Assembly (NCBI GenBank): GCA_963850535.1
Contig: CAWKMC010000017.1
Location: forward strand, 1 to 64,000
DNA: 64,000 bases
From: JAMXLO01 sp963850535
GTDB taxonomy: Bacteria > Pseudomonadota > Alphaproteobacteria > Acetobacterales > Acetobacteraceae
Direction of reading: 5' to 3'
How positions within the stretch are numbered: the first letter of the stretch is position 1; every line of letters begins with the position of its first letter. A program made the position numbers and the translations under genes. The notes beneath the pieces were generated by a model. That model saw only the letters and a program-made list of their open reading frames with translations, was not told where the DNA came from and made no database searches. Shown here piece after piece: positions 28,870-36,651 of this stretch.

Positions 28870-29518
28870 GAGGCAAGTAGCTCAGTCGGGCTGCCGCCGT
28901 CTGTAAACGCTTTTGGAACAGAACCGGACTGAAGTGCTTGATGATGCAGGCTCGCCGCAATGAAGAACGCTGCCGAAATCCTGCTCACGTTGCCGCCGCG
29001 GTCGCTCGGGCCGGTTGAACAAGCGCTTGTCGATGAATGACTGGGGCGTGCCGGCGATGTAACGACGGCCTATATTAGCGAACGGCGATCTGATGATCTC
29101 AATCTGTTTGGCCACTGCCACAGATGGAGCAGCGTCGCCGCCGCGTGCAGCCGCTGCTCCGCCACGCCCAACGCCTGCGTTGTGCACTGCACCGTGTGCT
29201 CTGCTCGGGCAACCGCGTCCTGCGAGCGCACGCAGGTATCCGCTGCCCTCGCCAGCAGGGTCCGGTTGCGGATCGCCAGCGCTTCTTCCTGAACAGCCGC
29301 CATGCCCGTCTGCTCAGCCAGAGCGGGCACCGTGGGGGGCCGCTCGTGGTGACCGCCTTTAGCAACCGCGCCGCGGCGAAGCGCACGGGTCCCCAAATGG
29401 AGACATTATTTAACCAGCATCCCCCTATGGTTGTGCATCGCTGGCATACCAGACTCTACGAGCGTCGGCGGCTGAGAGACGCAACCGTGCTCCCGCTCCT
29501 TGCAGCCGGAGTGCGCGC
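28870..29518 (+). other. Stretch without a recognisable gene
   Basis: Between guaA and the small gene at 29519 I find no convincing coding region. A minus-strand frame at 29070-29396 and plus frames at 29124-29546 give Arg/His/Cys-rich translations without family features. Possible decayed sequence. Confidence 0.4.
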
Positions 29519-29716
29519 ATGCCAGCCGCCTTATCTGCGGCCATAAAGGTTCAGTTGATCAAGCGGCGCGCGACGGCGCTCAACGCAGCAGCCAAGCACG
29601 CCCGAGACGACCTTGCCGCGTTCCGCGCGCGGTCGGAGCAGCGCATCATCGATGGTGAATGCCGAAAGCCCGCGGCTGTCCTGACCAAAGCGCGACAAAG
29701 CCGCCGGGCGCAGTGA
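29519..29716 (+). CDS. Small basic hypothetical protein, first of a coupled pair
   Basis: A 65-aa, Ala/Arg/Lys-rich helical protein (AIKVQLIKRRATALNAAAKH, ARDDLAAFRARSEQRIIDGE). No membrane segment or known domain. Its TGA overlaps a GTG (GTGA, 29713-29716) that starts the next small frame, a pattern of translational coupling. Weakly supported as a gene, but the coupling and composition favour it. Confidence 0.4.
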   Translation: MPAALSAAIKVQLIKRRATALNAAAKHARDDLAAFRARSEQRIIDGECRKPAAVLTKARQSRRAQ

Positions 29717-30075
29717 CAATAGCGGCTGACCGCATCCCGTTGGGGCAGCGATCTGCCAGCGAACTGCGGGCGCAGGCCGCCGCGTATCGGCGCCTGGCCG
29801 CGACCGCACGCCTGATCGAGACCGCGGCCGGCTTGCTGAAGCTTGCCGATCGGCTCACTGCTCTCGCGGAGCAGCGCGAGGGCCACGGCGATGGACCCCA
29901 CCCTGATTTTCCGGTGCGTCACCACGATGCTGCCGGCGGAGAGGCGGCGGCTTGCGCTCTGGTCGGCCGGCCGAGCGCGGCACCGCGCTCCGCTGGCAGA
30001 GCGCTGAGCTGCGCGCGCGTGCGGCAAGGCCCTATCGTCAGCACAACGGAAGATACGTGGAAGAATTTGCTGTGA
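29713..30075 (+). CDS. Small alpha-helical hypothetical protein
   Basis: From GTG 29713, about 120 residues. The segment SASELRAQAAAYRRLAATAR, LIETAAGLLKLADRLTALAE matches a pattern seen in many short alphaproteobacterial proteins (LRxxAxxYRxLAxTA...ALLRLADRYxxLA), which have no assigned function. The C-terminal 45 residues are less coherent, so the protein may end earlier through another slip. Translationally coupled to the preceding small gene. Confidence 0.5.
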   Translation: MTIAADRIPLGQRSASELRAQAAAYRRLAATARLIETAAGLLKLADRLTALAEQREGHGDGPHPDFPVRHHDAAGGEAAACALVGRPSAAPRSAGRALSCARVRQGPIVSTTEDTWKNLL

Positions 30076-30385
30076 GTGGGGACTAACCGGAACTCGCCAT
30101 TTGACTCGGTAAGGGCTGAAAGAGCGGCGAGTTGTGACGCAGGCGAAGCTGTTCCAGGCGGTGTGTGGAATCCGTTCACCCAGCCCGACCAATTCGAGGA
30201 CACAGCCTAGGCTATAGTGTTCGCCCGATCCTGACCGCCGATCTGAGCGTTTGTTGCAAATCCTCAGAACGCGATCCCAAACTCCGTCATTAAGCTCAAA
30301 TTAGCGACTCTCTTGTTAAAGTATTAGCAGAAGGCCTGAGCCGGATAACGTTGCCGGCCATGCATGAATAAGAGAGGGTCCTGAT
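30076..30385 (+). promoter_or_regulatory. Upstream region of the stressosome operon
   Basis: No gene seen in this 310-base stretch. Base composition becomes visibly more AT-rich from about 30240, marking the left edge of the lower-GC block. The promoter of the rsbR operon should be here; TTGTTAAAGTATTAG near 30313 is AT-rich but does not give a properly spaced -35/-10 pair. The sequence GAGAGGGTC (30371-30379) is a possible ribosome site for rsbR. Confidence 0.4.
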
Positions 30386-31345
30386 ATGGATGCGTCTCCC
30401 ACGCTCGTCATCCCCGGACAGCAGAGGCTTATACATCTCAGCGATGATGAAATTCAACGTAAGATGCGCCTTGTTGGACTTGGTCCGGACGATCTACAAA
30501 AAATCGCCTTCTGCAAGGACGCCGTTCTTGAGCGCATCGATGACTTAACCGCCACTTTCTTTGCGTACCTTGAGCCCTTGCCCGAAGCACAGTCGCTATT
30601 CCGGCGGAATGATGTGTTAACAGATGCCAAGCGTCAGAAGCGCGACCATCTCATCGCGATGGTCAGTGGAAACTATGGACGCGAGTATGTTGAACAACGA
30701 CTGCGACTTGGTGCACTTTACGCAACAGTCGGGCTCGACTTCCAGGCATTCCTCGGCGCCTTCTACCATCTCATGCGGTCCATCGCTTCCGCCGTCATAC
30801 TCAGGGCCGGGTCCGACCCGACAGTGGCGTTCGAAAACTTCCTGTCCCTTAAGAAGATTGAACTCCTCGACATCGGACTTATCCTGCAAGTTATCGTTGC
30901 GGAAAGAGAGCGTATTATTGGAGTACAGCAGGATGCCATACGGGAGCTATCAACCCCGGTTCTACAGGTGCGGGATCGCCTGCTTGTCTTGCCAATCATC
31001 GGTGTCCTCAATTCGCTGCGAGCAAAGCAATTGACCGATGGGCTCTTGCACGCCATTCGCGAGAAACGCGCGAAGGTCGTTGTCGTGGACATCACCGGAG
31101 TTGCCGCTGTCAACTCGCAAGTCGCGAATCACCTAATACAGACGATAAGTGCCGCCAAGCTCATGGGCGCGCAAGTCATCGTCACCGGGCTATCGGCAGA
31201 TGTTGCCCAATCATTGGTTGCCTTGGGCGTCGATCTCCAAGCCTTGAACACGGCCGGCGATCTCCAGGGCGGTCTCGATGAAGCGGAACGCATTATGGGC
31301 TGCAAAATCTTGCGCGGCGTGGAATCTCCCGCCGTTCCTGTGTGA
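30386..31345 (+). CDS. rsbR: RsbR-type stressosome protein: globin-like sensor plus STAS domain
   Basis: 319 aa. Residues about 20-175 form a protoglobin-type sensor domain (KRDHLIAMVSGNYGREYVEQ, RLRLGALYATVGLDFQAFLG). Residues 190-310 form a STAS domain (VVVVDITGVAAVNSQVANHL, GAQVIVTGLSADVAQSLVAL). In heme-binding globin-coupled sensors the RIGxxHxxIGL helix supplies the proximal His; here the same place is Tyr112 (LGALYATVGL), so heme binding as in HemAT is doubtful, as for the non-heme globin of Bacillus RsbR. The two phosphosites of RsbR (Thr171, Thr205) align with Ser244 and Ser276. With RsbS it would build the stressosome shell; first gene of the operon. Confidence 0.92.
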   Translation: MDASPTLVIPGQQRLIHLSDDEIQRKMRLVGLGPDDLQKIAFCKDAVLERIDDLTATFFAYLEPLPEAQSLFRRNDVLTDAKRQKRDHLIAMVSGNYGREYVEQRLRLGALYATVGLDFQAFLGAFYHLMRSIASAVILRAGSDPTVAFENFLSLKKIELLDIGLILQVIVAERERIIGVQQDAIRELSTPVLQVRDRLLVLPIIGVLNSLRAKQLTDGLLHAIREKRAKVVVVDITGVAAVNSQVANHLIQTISAAKLMGAQVIVTGLSADVAQSLVALGVDLQALNTAGDLQGGLDEAERIMGCKILRGVESPAVPV

Positions 31346-31356
31346 GTGAGAGGCCG

Positions 31357-31737
31357 ATGGCTATACCGATTTTAAAGGTTGGCACTGCTCTCGTCGTGTC
31401 GATGCCACCCGCGCTCACCGATCACGATCTACTTCAGCTGCGAGAGAGCTTGGCCGCGCAAGTTGGTAGTGCTCGTGCCACAGGTGTCGTCATCGACGTT
31501 TCTGCTCTCGATCTTTTGGACTCCTTCGCGACCAGGATGCTACGGGGTATCGGAGAAACGACGAAACTGCGTGGTGCCGAGACGGTCATTGTTGGCATAC
31601 AACCCGACGTAGCATTTGCAATGGTACAGCTTGGGCTGACCTTCAATCGCGTAGCTACGGGTCTCGATCTCCAGGAAGGGCTCGACATTCTGGCAATGCA
31701 GCAGCAAGCGAAGCTTGATCGTGGCCGCCGAGAGTAG
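31357..31737 (+). CDS. rsbS: RsbS-type stressosome STAS protein
   Basis: 126 aa, a single STAS domain: VVIDVSALDLLDSFATRMLR contains Ser56, equivalent to Bacillus RsbS Ser59 phosphorylated by RsbT. IVGIQPDVAFAMVQLGL and LDLQEGLDIL are also typical. It forms the stressosome core with RsbR and holds RsbT until stress. I prefer ATG 31357; a GTG at 31342 overlapping the rsbR stop is also open. The gene overlaps the start of rsbT. Confidence 0.93.
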   Translation: MAIPILKVGTALVVSMPPALTDHDLLQLRESLAAQVGSARATGVVIDVSALDLLDSFATRMLRGIGETTKLRGAETVIVGIQPDVAFAMVQLGLTFNRVATGLDLQEGLDILAMQQQAKLDRGRRE

Positions 31738-32125
31738 CCGCATAATCATCGCCAGTGACGGCGACGTCGTTGCCGCACGGCAGACGGGCCGCGAGGTGGC
31801 GGCCCTCAGCGGCTTCAAGGGCAGTGATTTGACACTCATTGCATTAGCTATCTCCGAGATCGCCCGCAACATCGTCAGTTACGCCGGTCGGGGCGAGGTA
31901 GACATCAGTTCCATCCAAGCCAACGGCCGACGCGGGATTCTGATTGTCGCTCAAGATGCTGGCCCCGGAATTCCTGATTTGGACAAGGCGATGCAGGATG
32001 GCTATTCGACGCAGAAAAGCCTCGGACTAGGACTACCGGGCGCCAAGCAAGTCATGGACGACTTTGAAATCACCTCCAAAGTCGGCATCGGCACCACCGT
32101 CAAGATGCGAAAATGGCTGCAATAG
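31721..32125 (+). CDS. rsbT: RsbT-type serine/threonine kinase (GHKL)
   Basis: 134 aa from GTG 31721 (TTG 31715 is also possible). The GHKL ATPase motifs are the N-box LAISEIARNIVSYAG, G1 box AQDAGPGIPDLDKAM, and GLGLPGAKQVMDDF with a final VGIGTTVKMRKWL. It aligns end to end with Bacillus RsbT, beginning at the DVVAARQTGREVA block. In known stressosomes, RsbT phosphorylates RsbS and RsbR, is released and then switches on an RsbU-type partner. Here the likely partner is the kinase at 33870. Overlaps rsbS (17 bases) and the phosphatase gene (13 bases). Confidence 0.93.
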   Translation: MAAESSRIIIASDGDVVAARQTGREVAALSGFKGSDLTLIALAISEIARNIVSYAGRGEVDISSIQANGRRGILIVAQDAGPGIPDLDKAMQDGYSTQKSLGLGLPGAKQVMDDFEITSKVGIGTTVKMRKWLQ

Positions 32126-32337
32126 AGGCGTGTCCTGAATGGCTTGATTGGGCTGTCGCCTCCCACGCCTTGAACGGAGCCGAGCATTCTGGCGACATTC
32201 ACGTGGTCATGCCGCACAGCCGCGGGGTACTGCTCGGCGTGGCCGACGGCCTTGGCCATGGCCCTGAAGCCGCTGGGGCGGCTTCAGCCGCCGCTCATGT
32301 CTGTAAGCGATACGCCGAACGGACTGTAACGGAATTA

Positions 32338-32361
32338 TTGATGCTTGACAAACTAAGTTAC
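32338..32361 (+). repeat. Left terminal inverted repeat of the IS630-type element
   Basis: Begins TTGATGCTTGACAAAC and ends AAGTTAC. It pairs with the right end at 33413-33436 with five mismatches. Directly preceded by the TA target copy. Confidence 0.88.
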
Positions 32362-32407
32362 GATATCCACATGGTTGCGGAAGGAATGCTGCAACGTGGG
32401 ATGATTG

Positions 32408-33411
32408 ATGTCGAAGCGCCTGGATCGGTCAGAGTTGGAAGCGCGGCGCATTGAAGCGGGCAAGCTATTGCAGCGTGGCGTGCGACCGGCGGAAGTGGCA
32501 CGTCGGCTAAAGGTGAGCCGAACTTCGGTCGGGCGGTGGCAGCAGATGTTGGCATCCGGCGGGCGACGCAGCCTGCGTGGTGCACCCCGCACGGGTCGGC
32601 CACCCCTGTTGGACGCGAATGATCAGAAACGCCTTATTGCGGCGCTGAAGGCAGGCGCGCCGGCGCAAGGATACAGCAGCGATCTGTGGACCTTGGGACG
32701 GGTTGGCAAGCTGATCGAGACACTCACTGGTCAGCGATATTGCGAATCTGGCGTATGGCGGTTGCTCAAGCGATTGGGCTTCTCCAGCCAGCGGCCAAGC
32801 AAACGTGCCATCCAGCGCGATGAGACGGCTGTTCGGCAGTGGAAGACCAAGCGCTGGCCGGCGCTCAAAAAAAGGCCACCAGAGAGGGCCGGATCATCAT
32901 CTTCATAGACGAGTTAGGCATCTCGGAACGACCGCATCGGGTGAGCACTTGGGCACCAAAGGGTCAAACGCCGGTGCTGCAATACAGCTTCACCTGGAAA
33001 CAGTTATCAGCGGTCGCTGGTATCAGCTTCTGGAACATCTACTTCAAGCTGGTGCAAGGCGCGGTGCGGGCGCCTGAGGTCGTCGCCTTCCTCAAGGCGC
33101 TGCGGCGGCATCTGGGCGACAGAAAGCTGCTGATCGTCTGGGATCGGCTCCAGGCACATCGCAGTCGATTGGTGCGCCAGTATGTCGAGAGCCAGGAGGG
33201 CGCCATCCACCTGGAGTTCCTGCCACCCTATGCACCCGAGTTAAATCCAGTCGAATACCTCTGGGCACATTGGAAGCATCACGAATTGGCCAACTTCTGT
33301 CCCAAGGACTTCGCCGAACTGACTGTCCATGCACGCGCCAAGCTCCGGCGAACACAACGCCGCAAGGCGCTCATCGCAGCATTCTGGAAGCAAGCTGAAC
33401 TGCCGATCTGA
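32408..33411 (+). CDS. IS630-family transposase, two overlapping frames joined by a -1 slip
   Basis: Frame A (32408-32908) has the N-terminal helix-turn-helix: RPAEVARRLKVSRTSVGRWQ, followed by GYSSDLWTLGRVGKLIE and the winged-helix part. Frame B (to 33411) has the DDE catalytic core: IIIFIDELGIS (D), LLIVWDRLQAHRS (D) and ELNPVEYLWAHWK (E). The join falls at a run of seven A (32867-32873), where a -1 slip moves from KRPPER to KATREG. Such slip sites are used by several IS630 members to make the full transposase of about 335 aa. Confidence 0.9.
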
Positions 33412-33412
33412 T

Positions 33413-33436
33413 GTAACTCTGTTCGTCAAGGCTCAA
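33413..33436 (-). repeat. Right terminal inverted repeat of the IS630-type element
   Basis: Ends GTTCGTCAAGGCTCAA, followed by the TA target copy at 33437-33438. Reverse complement of the left repeat at 19 of 24 positions. Confidence 0.88.
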
Positions 33437-33869
33437 TAATGATGCTTTGTCATGAGGCCCTCCGCCATACACGTGGCGCCGTGCTCAGTTTGGCATCATT
33501 TAGGCCGGCCACGGAGACAATTGACTGGTTGGGTGTTGGGAATGTCGAGGAAGTGCTTATTCGTGCGCCAAATATCGAGAGTTCGCTTGACGGTCAGAAG
33601 GTGTCATTGGAACAGGATAGGTTTGCGCATGAATCCTTACGATTACATGGTGGCGTGATAGGCTACCAGATTCCAAGATTGCACCCATCGGAACTCAAGA
33701 TACGCAGGGGGGATGTTATAATCTTGGCGACCGACGGGCTCGACTCTGGTTTTAGCAGAATTTGTCCTGGTACATTGGGATGCCAAGCCTTGGCAGACGA
33801 AATTCTGTTCAAGCATGAGCGACTATCTGACGATTCTCTTGTGTTAGTTGCCCGTTACCTTGGCGCCTC

Positions 33870-34904
33870 ATGATGTCATATGAGGTGATTCTCGCACAAT
33901 ATTTGGAAGCGCTTGGACGGTATTTGGCCGGGCCGAGCGAACTCGGTCTCAGCCACGCCTATGATATCGGCCGAAACGCCATAGCTGACGGCCTAAGCGT
34001 CATCGATATGATCTCACTCCACGATCAGGCCTTTCAACAAATTACCGCTTCGAAGGATGGGCGCAATCTTCATACCGTTCAAACCAGTTCAACCAACTTC
34101 CTTGCGGAGTGCATCTCCCCATTCGAGATACTTTTGCGCGGTTACCGTGAGAAAAACCAACAATTGCAGCAGCGAACTTCGGAACTTGAGGCTGCTAATC
34201 AAGCCCTCAAGTTGGTCAACGATGAGCTGGATTCATTTTCTTACTCTGTGTCGCACGACCTGCGAGCGCCATTGCGGGCGATCAACGGCTTTTCACACGC
34301 TCTACAAGAAGACTATGCTGAAAAGCTTGACGCTGAGGGGCGGCGGCTGATTCAGATTGTAATTGATGGCGCACAAAGGATGAGCCAGTTGATCGACAAT
34401 GTTCTGGCTTATGCGCGCACCAGCCGACGCGAAATGGCTGTATCAGTTATTGACATGGTCGATCTCGTCAATAATTCGCTGAATGAGCTCGCACAAGCGA
34501 TGATCGGTCGCAGTGTTGAAATACGAGTGGCACCTCTTCCCCCAGTCCGGGGCGACAGGGAGATGATGCGGCGGGTTTGGATGAACTTACTCGACAACGC
34601 AATAAAATACACTGCTCGGAAGCAGTCGGCATTGATTGAGGTGGGCGCCTATTCCGAGGGCATCACCAATGTCTATTTTGTCAAAGATAATGGAGCGGGC
34701 TTCGATATGAAGTTCAGCGGCAAGCTGTTCGGGGTATTCCAACGGCTACATAGACCTGAAGATTTTCCTGGCACTGGAGCTGGCCTCGCTATCGTCAAGA
34801 GGATCATAACCCGGCATGGTGGAAGAGTGTGGGCAGAAGGTGTGATTAGCGAGGGGGCGAAGGTCTCTTTCGCACTACCAACAATCGAAACCCCCTGTGC
34901 ATGA
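33870..34904 (+). CDS. Histidine kinase with RsbU-like N-terminal (RsbT-binding) domain
   Basis: 344 aa, no membrane segment. Residues about 1-85 resemble the N-terminal domain of RsbU (PF08673): YLEALGRYLAGPSELGLSHA and SVIDMISLHDQAFQQI align with the Bacillus RsbU region that binds RsbT. A coiled coil (EKNQQLQQRTSELEAANQAL) leads to HisKA with the phospho-accepting His in FSYSVSHDLRAPLRAINGF, then an HATPase domain (WMNLLDNAIKYTARK, VKDNGAGFD, GTGAGLAIVKRIITRHGG). This suggests RsbT drives a two-component kinase instead of a PP2C phosphatase. ATGATG start overlaps the phosphatase stop. No response regulator is encoded next to it. Confidence 0.9.
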   Translation: MMSYEVILAQYLEALGRYLAGPSELGLSHAYDIGRNAIADGLSVIDMISLHDQAFQQITASKDGRNLHTVQTSSTNFLAECISPFEILLRGYREKNQQLQQRTSELEAANQALKLVNDELDSFSYSVSHDLRAPLRAINGFSHALQEDYAEKLDAEGRRLIQIVIDGAQRMSQLIDNVLAYARTSRREMAVSVIDMVDLVNNSLNELAQAMIGRSVEIRVAPLPPVRGDREMMRRVWMNLLDNAIKYTARKQSALIEVGAYSEGITNVYFVKDNGAGFDMKFSGKLFGVFQRLHRPEDFPGTGAGLAIVKRIITRHGGRVWAEGVISEGAKVSFALPTIETPCA

Positions 34905-34996
34905 AGGTTGGGTGAGTTGTTGTGGCCGTTAGGCGACCGGGATCTCCACCGCGCCAACAAATATGGAACGCAAACCGACACGATACCCGACACAGC

Positions 34997-35034
34997 TGCG
35001 CCGGATTTGGCACGATAATCGTTGATCCGGCGCA
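34997..35034. repeat. Long inverted repeat upstream of tRNA-Thr
   Basis: TGCGCCGGAT (34997-35006) and ATCCGGCGCA (35025-35034) are perfect complements. The 18-base loop itself contains the palindrome ACGAT-A-ATCGT. No T-run follows on either strand. It sits between the kinase gene and the tRNA gene, at the right edge of the lower-GC block. It could be a terminator-like structure or a recombination remnant. Confidence 0.5.
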
Positions 35035-35095
35035 AGCTAGGGTATCAACGGCATTGGCATGATCTGTCGATCTCTGGTACCAGTCTGCACCCTAT

Positions 35096-35167
35096 GCCGG
35101 GTTAGCACAGTGGTAGTGCAGCGGTTTTGTAAACCGAAGGTCGGGGGTTCAAATCCCTCACCCGGCA
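35096..35167 (+). tRNA. tRNA-Thr (anticodon TGT)
   Basis: Acceptor arms GCCGGGT and ACCCGGC with discriminator A pair perfectly. The anticodon loop TTTGTAA gives TGT (UGU, Thr). The T-arm is GGGGGTTCAAATCCCTC. CCA is not encoded. The first pair of the anticodon stem is a G-A mismatch. The D-arm (TAGCACAGTGGTAGTGCA) is short, giving 72 nt overall. Confidence 0.93.
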
Positions 35168-35256
35168 TGAGGCACCTGTTGCTTTTGCGCGAAACGATCT
35201 CGACCGGATCATAGTGTTACGCCGCGATTCCGAGGAACAATTTCCCGGCCCACGCG

Positions 35257-36651
35257 TCAGCCAATTGGCGGCCGCTTCCTATACCACTCGGTGCCACGCT
35301 CGTATGCTGCCGCGACGCGCAGCACAGTCGCGTCCTCGAAGTAGCGACCGACGAACTGAACCGACAGCGGCAGTCCACTAGCCGACAGGCCCGCCATCAT
35401 CGCCAGCGCAGGATGCCCGGTCACGTTGAACGGCGTCCGCGCCTGCCGCGGATAGGTGCGCAACGTCTCCGCAGCATCCTCGATCCGGCTCGCCGGGTCC
35501 ATCGAACTCGCACAAATCAGCGCGTCGAAGTCGCGAAACACCTCCTCGACCGCGGCGATCATCTGCTGTCGCCGGCGTTGCGCGCCGACGTAATCACCGG
35601 CATTCATGAACGCGCCCGGCAACAGTCGCTGTCGCGCCAACTGGCCATAATCGCCGGGACGCGAACGCAGCCAGGGCGCGTGGATCGACCAAGCCTCACT
35701 GCACAGGATGACCCGGTTCACCGCGGCGAACTCGTTGAGCGAAGGGAGCGTAACGTTGCGCACCTGCGCACCTTCGGCCTGCAGCACGCGGGCCGCATCT
35801 TCGATCGCCGCCGTCACCTCGGGATGCGCCGGTTTGTCGACCTCGTGGAAATGCCGCACGAAGCCGATGCGCATGTCGCGCACGCCGCGGTCCAGCATAC
35901 CGCCAAAGTAGCGCGCACCGCTTGCGGAACTGCCAGGGTCAGCCGGATCGTGGCCGGCGATCGCATCCAGCAGCAGCGCATTGTCTGCCACAGTGCGCGT
36001 CATCGGGCCCACGTGGTCCAGCGTGAACGACAGCGGGAAAACGCCACGCCGCGACACCAGGCCGTAGGTCGGCTTCAGGCCGACGATGCCGCAGCAGGAC
36101 GCGGGATTGCGTACCGACCCGCCGGTGTCGGAACCGAGCGCCAGCGGGAACAGTCCGGCGCAGACGCCGGCACCTGAGCCGGATGAGGATCCGCCCGGAT
36201 GATGGTCGGGGTTCCAGGGATTGCGCGCCGGCGGAAACGGCAGATCGAAGCTCGGGCCGCCGATGGCGAACTCATGCGTCGACAGCTTGCCCAGGATTAT
36301 CGCGCCGGCCGCGCGAAGCTTGGCGATCACCGCCGCATCAGCGGCCGCGACCTTGTCGACGAGAATCTTCGAATGGCACGTGGTCGGCAGGCCCGCGACG
36401 TCGATGATGTCCTTGATGCCAACCGGAATGCCATGCAGTGGTCCGCGAATCCGGCCCGCGGCGAGTTCTTTCTCGGCCGTCCGCGCGGCGGCCATCGCGG
36501 CATCGGCGTCGAGCCGGATGAAGGCGTGCAGCTTCGGATCCAGCCGCTCGATCCGCGCCAGGAGTGCTGTCAGCAGTTCGACCGGTGAGAGGCGACGGGT
36601 GCCGAATTCCCGCGCCGCCTCGGCAGCGCTCAGCCAGTGCAGCGCGCTCAC
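35257..36651 (-). CDS. Amidase signature-family hydrolase (GatA/AtzE-like)
   Basis: 464 aa from GTG 36651. Amidase-signature catalytic triad: Lys in GIPVGIKDIIDVAG, cis-Ser in HHPGGSSSGSGAGVCAG, nucleophilic Ser in GSDTGGSVRNPASCCG. C-terminal GHPALAMMAGLSASGLPLSV-type block is standard. Hydrolyses an amide of unknown structure; as no gatB or gatC is adjacent, it is not the tRNA amidotransferase. The GTG overlaps the stop of the upstream 60-aa gene (GTGA), which fixes the start and suggests the two proteins act together, as AtzG does with AtzE. Confidence 0.9.
   Translation of the reverse strand: MSALHWLSAAEAAREFGTRRLSPVELLTALLARIERLDPKLHAFIRLDADAAMAAARTAEKELAAGRIRGPLHGIPVGIKDIIDVAGLPTTCHSKILVDKVAAADAAVIAKLRAAGAIILGKLSTHEFAIGGPSFDLPFPPARNPWNPDHHPGGSSSGSGAGVCAGLFPLALGSDTGGSVRNPASCCGIVGLKPTYGLVSRRGVFPLSFTLDHVGPMTRTVADNALLLDAIAGHDPADPGSSASGARYFGGMLDRGVRDMRIGFVRHFHEVDKPAHPEVTAAIEDAARVLQAEGAQVRNVTLPSLNEFAAVNRVILCSEAWSIHAPWLRSRPGDYGQLARQRLLPGAFMNAGDYVGAQRRRQQMIAAVEEVFRDFDALICASSMDPASRIEDAAETLRTYPRQARTPFNVTGHPALAMMAGLSASGLPLSVQFVGRYFEDATVLRVAAAYERGTEWYRKRPPIG

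Larger units (their letters stand above)
32338..33436 (+). mobile_element. IS630-type insertion sequence, complete
   Basis: 1,099 bp with imperfect 24-bp terminal inverted repeats (19 of 24 match) flanked by a TA duplication (32336-32337 and 33437-33438), the hallmark of the IS630/Tc1 group. It encodes a two-frame DDE transposase in the same direction as the host operon. The interrupted gene can be rebuilt exactly, so the insertion looks recent. No second copy is present in this window. Confidence 0.93.
32113..33873 (+). pseudogene. RsbX-like phosphatase gene split by an insertion sequence
   Basis: The gene lies in two parts, 32113-32337 and 33437-33873. Part one has SHALNGAEHSGDIHVVMPHS and VLLGVADGLGHGPEAAGAA (PP2C/SpoIIE-type metal Asp). 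Part two has ALRHTRGAVLSLASFRPATE, WLGVGNVEEVLIRA and VIILATDGLDSGF. Removing the element and one TA copy restores an unbroken frame through GAA-TTA-ATG-ATG-CTT-TGT. RsbX resets the stressosome by dephosphorylating RsbS/RsbR, so its loss should alter recovery. The second part has an ATG (33439) from which it might still be translated alone, but without the first metal-binding half. Confidence 0.9.

Noticed and set aside
32340..33446. TGATGCTT on both sides of the element as an 8-base target duplication
   Set aside because: The terminal repeats extend outward through TTGA to a TA on each side, and removing the element with one TA restores the gene; the left TGATGCTT is part of the element's own end.
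30240..35167. Integrative island with attL/attR at tRNA-Thr
   Set aside because: I searched for the tRNA 3' end (TTCAAATCCCTCACCC) in the block and found no second copy; there is also no integrase gene. Only the composition change and adjacency remain.
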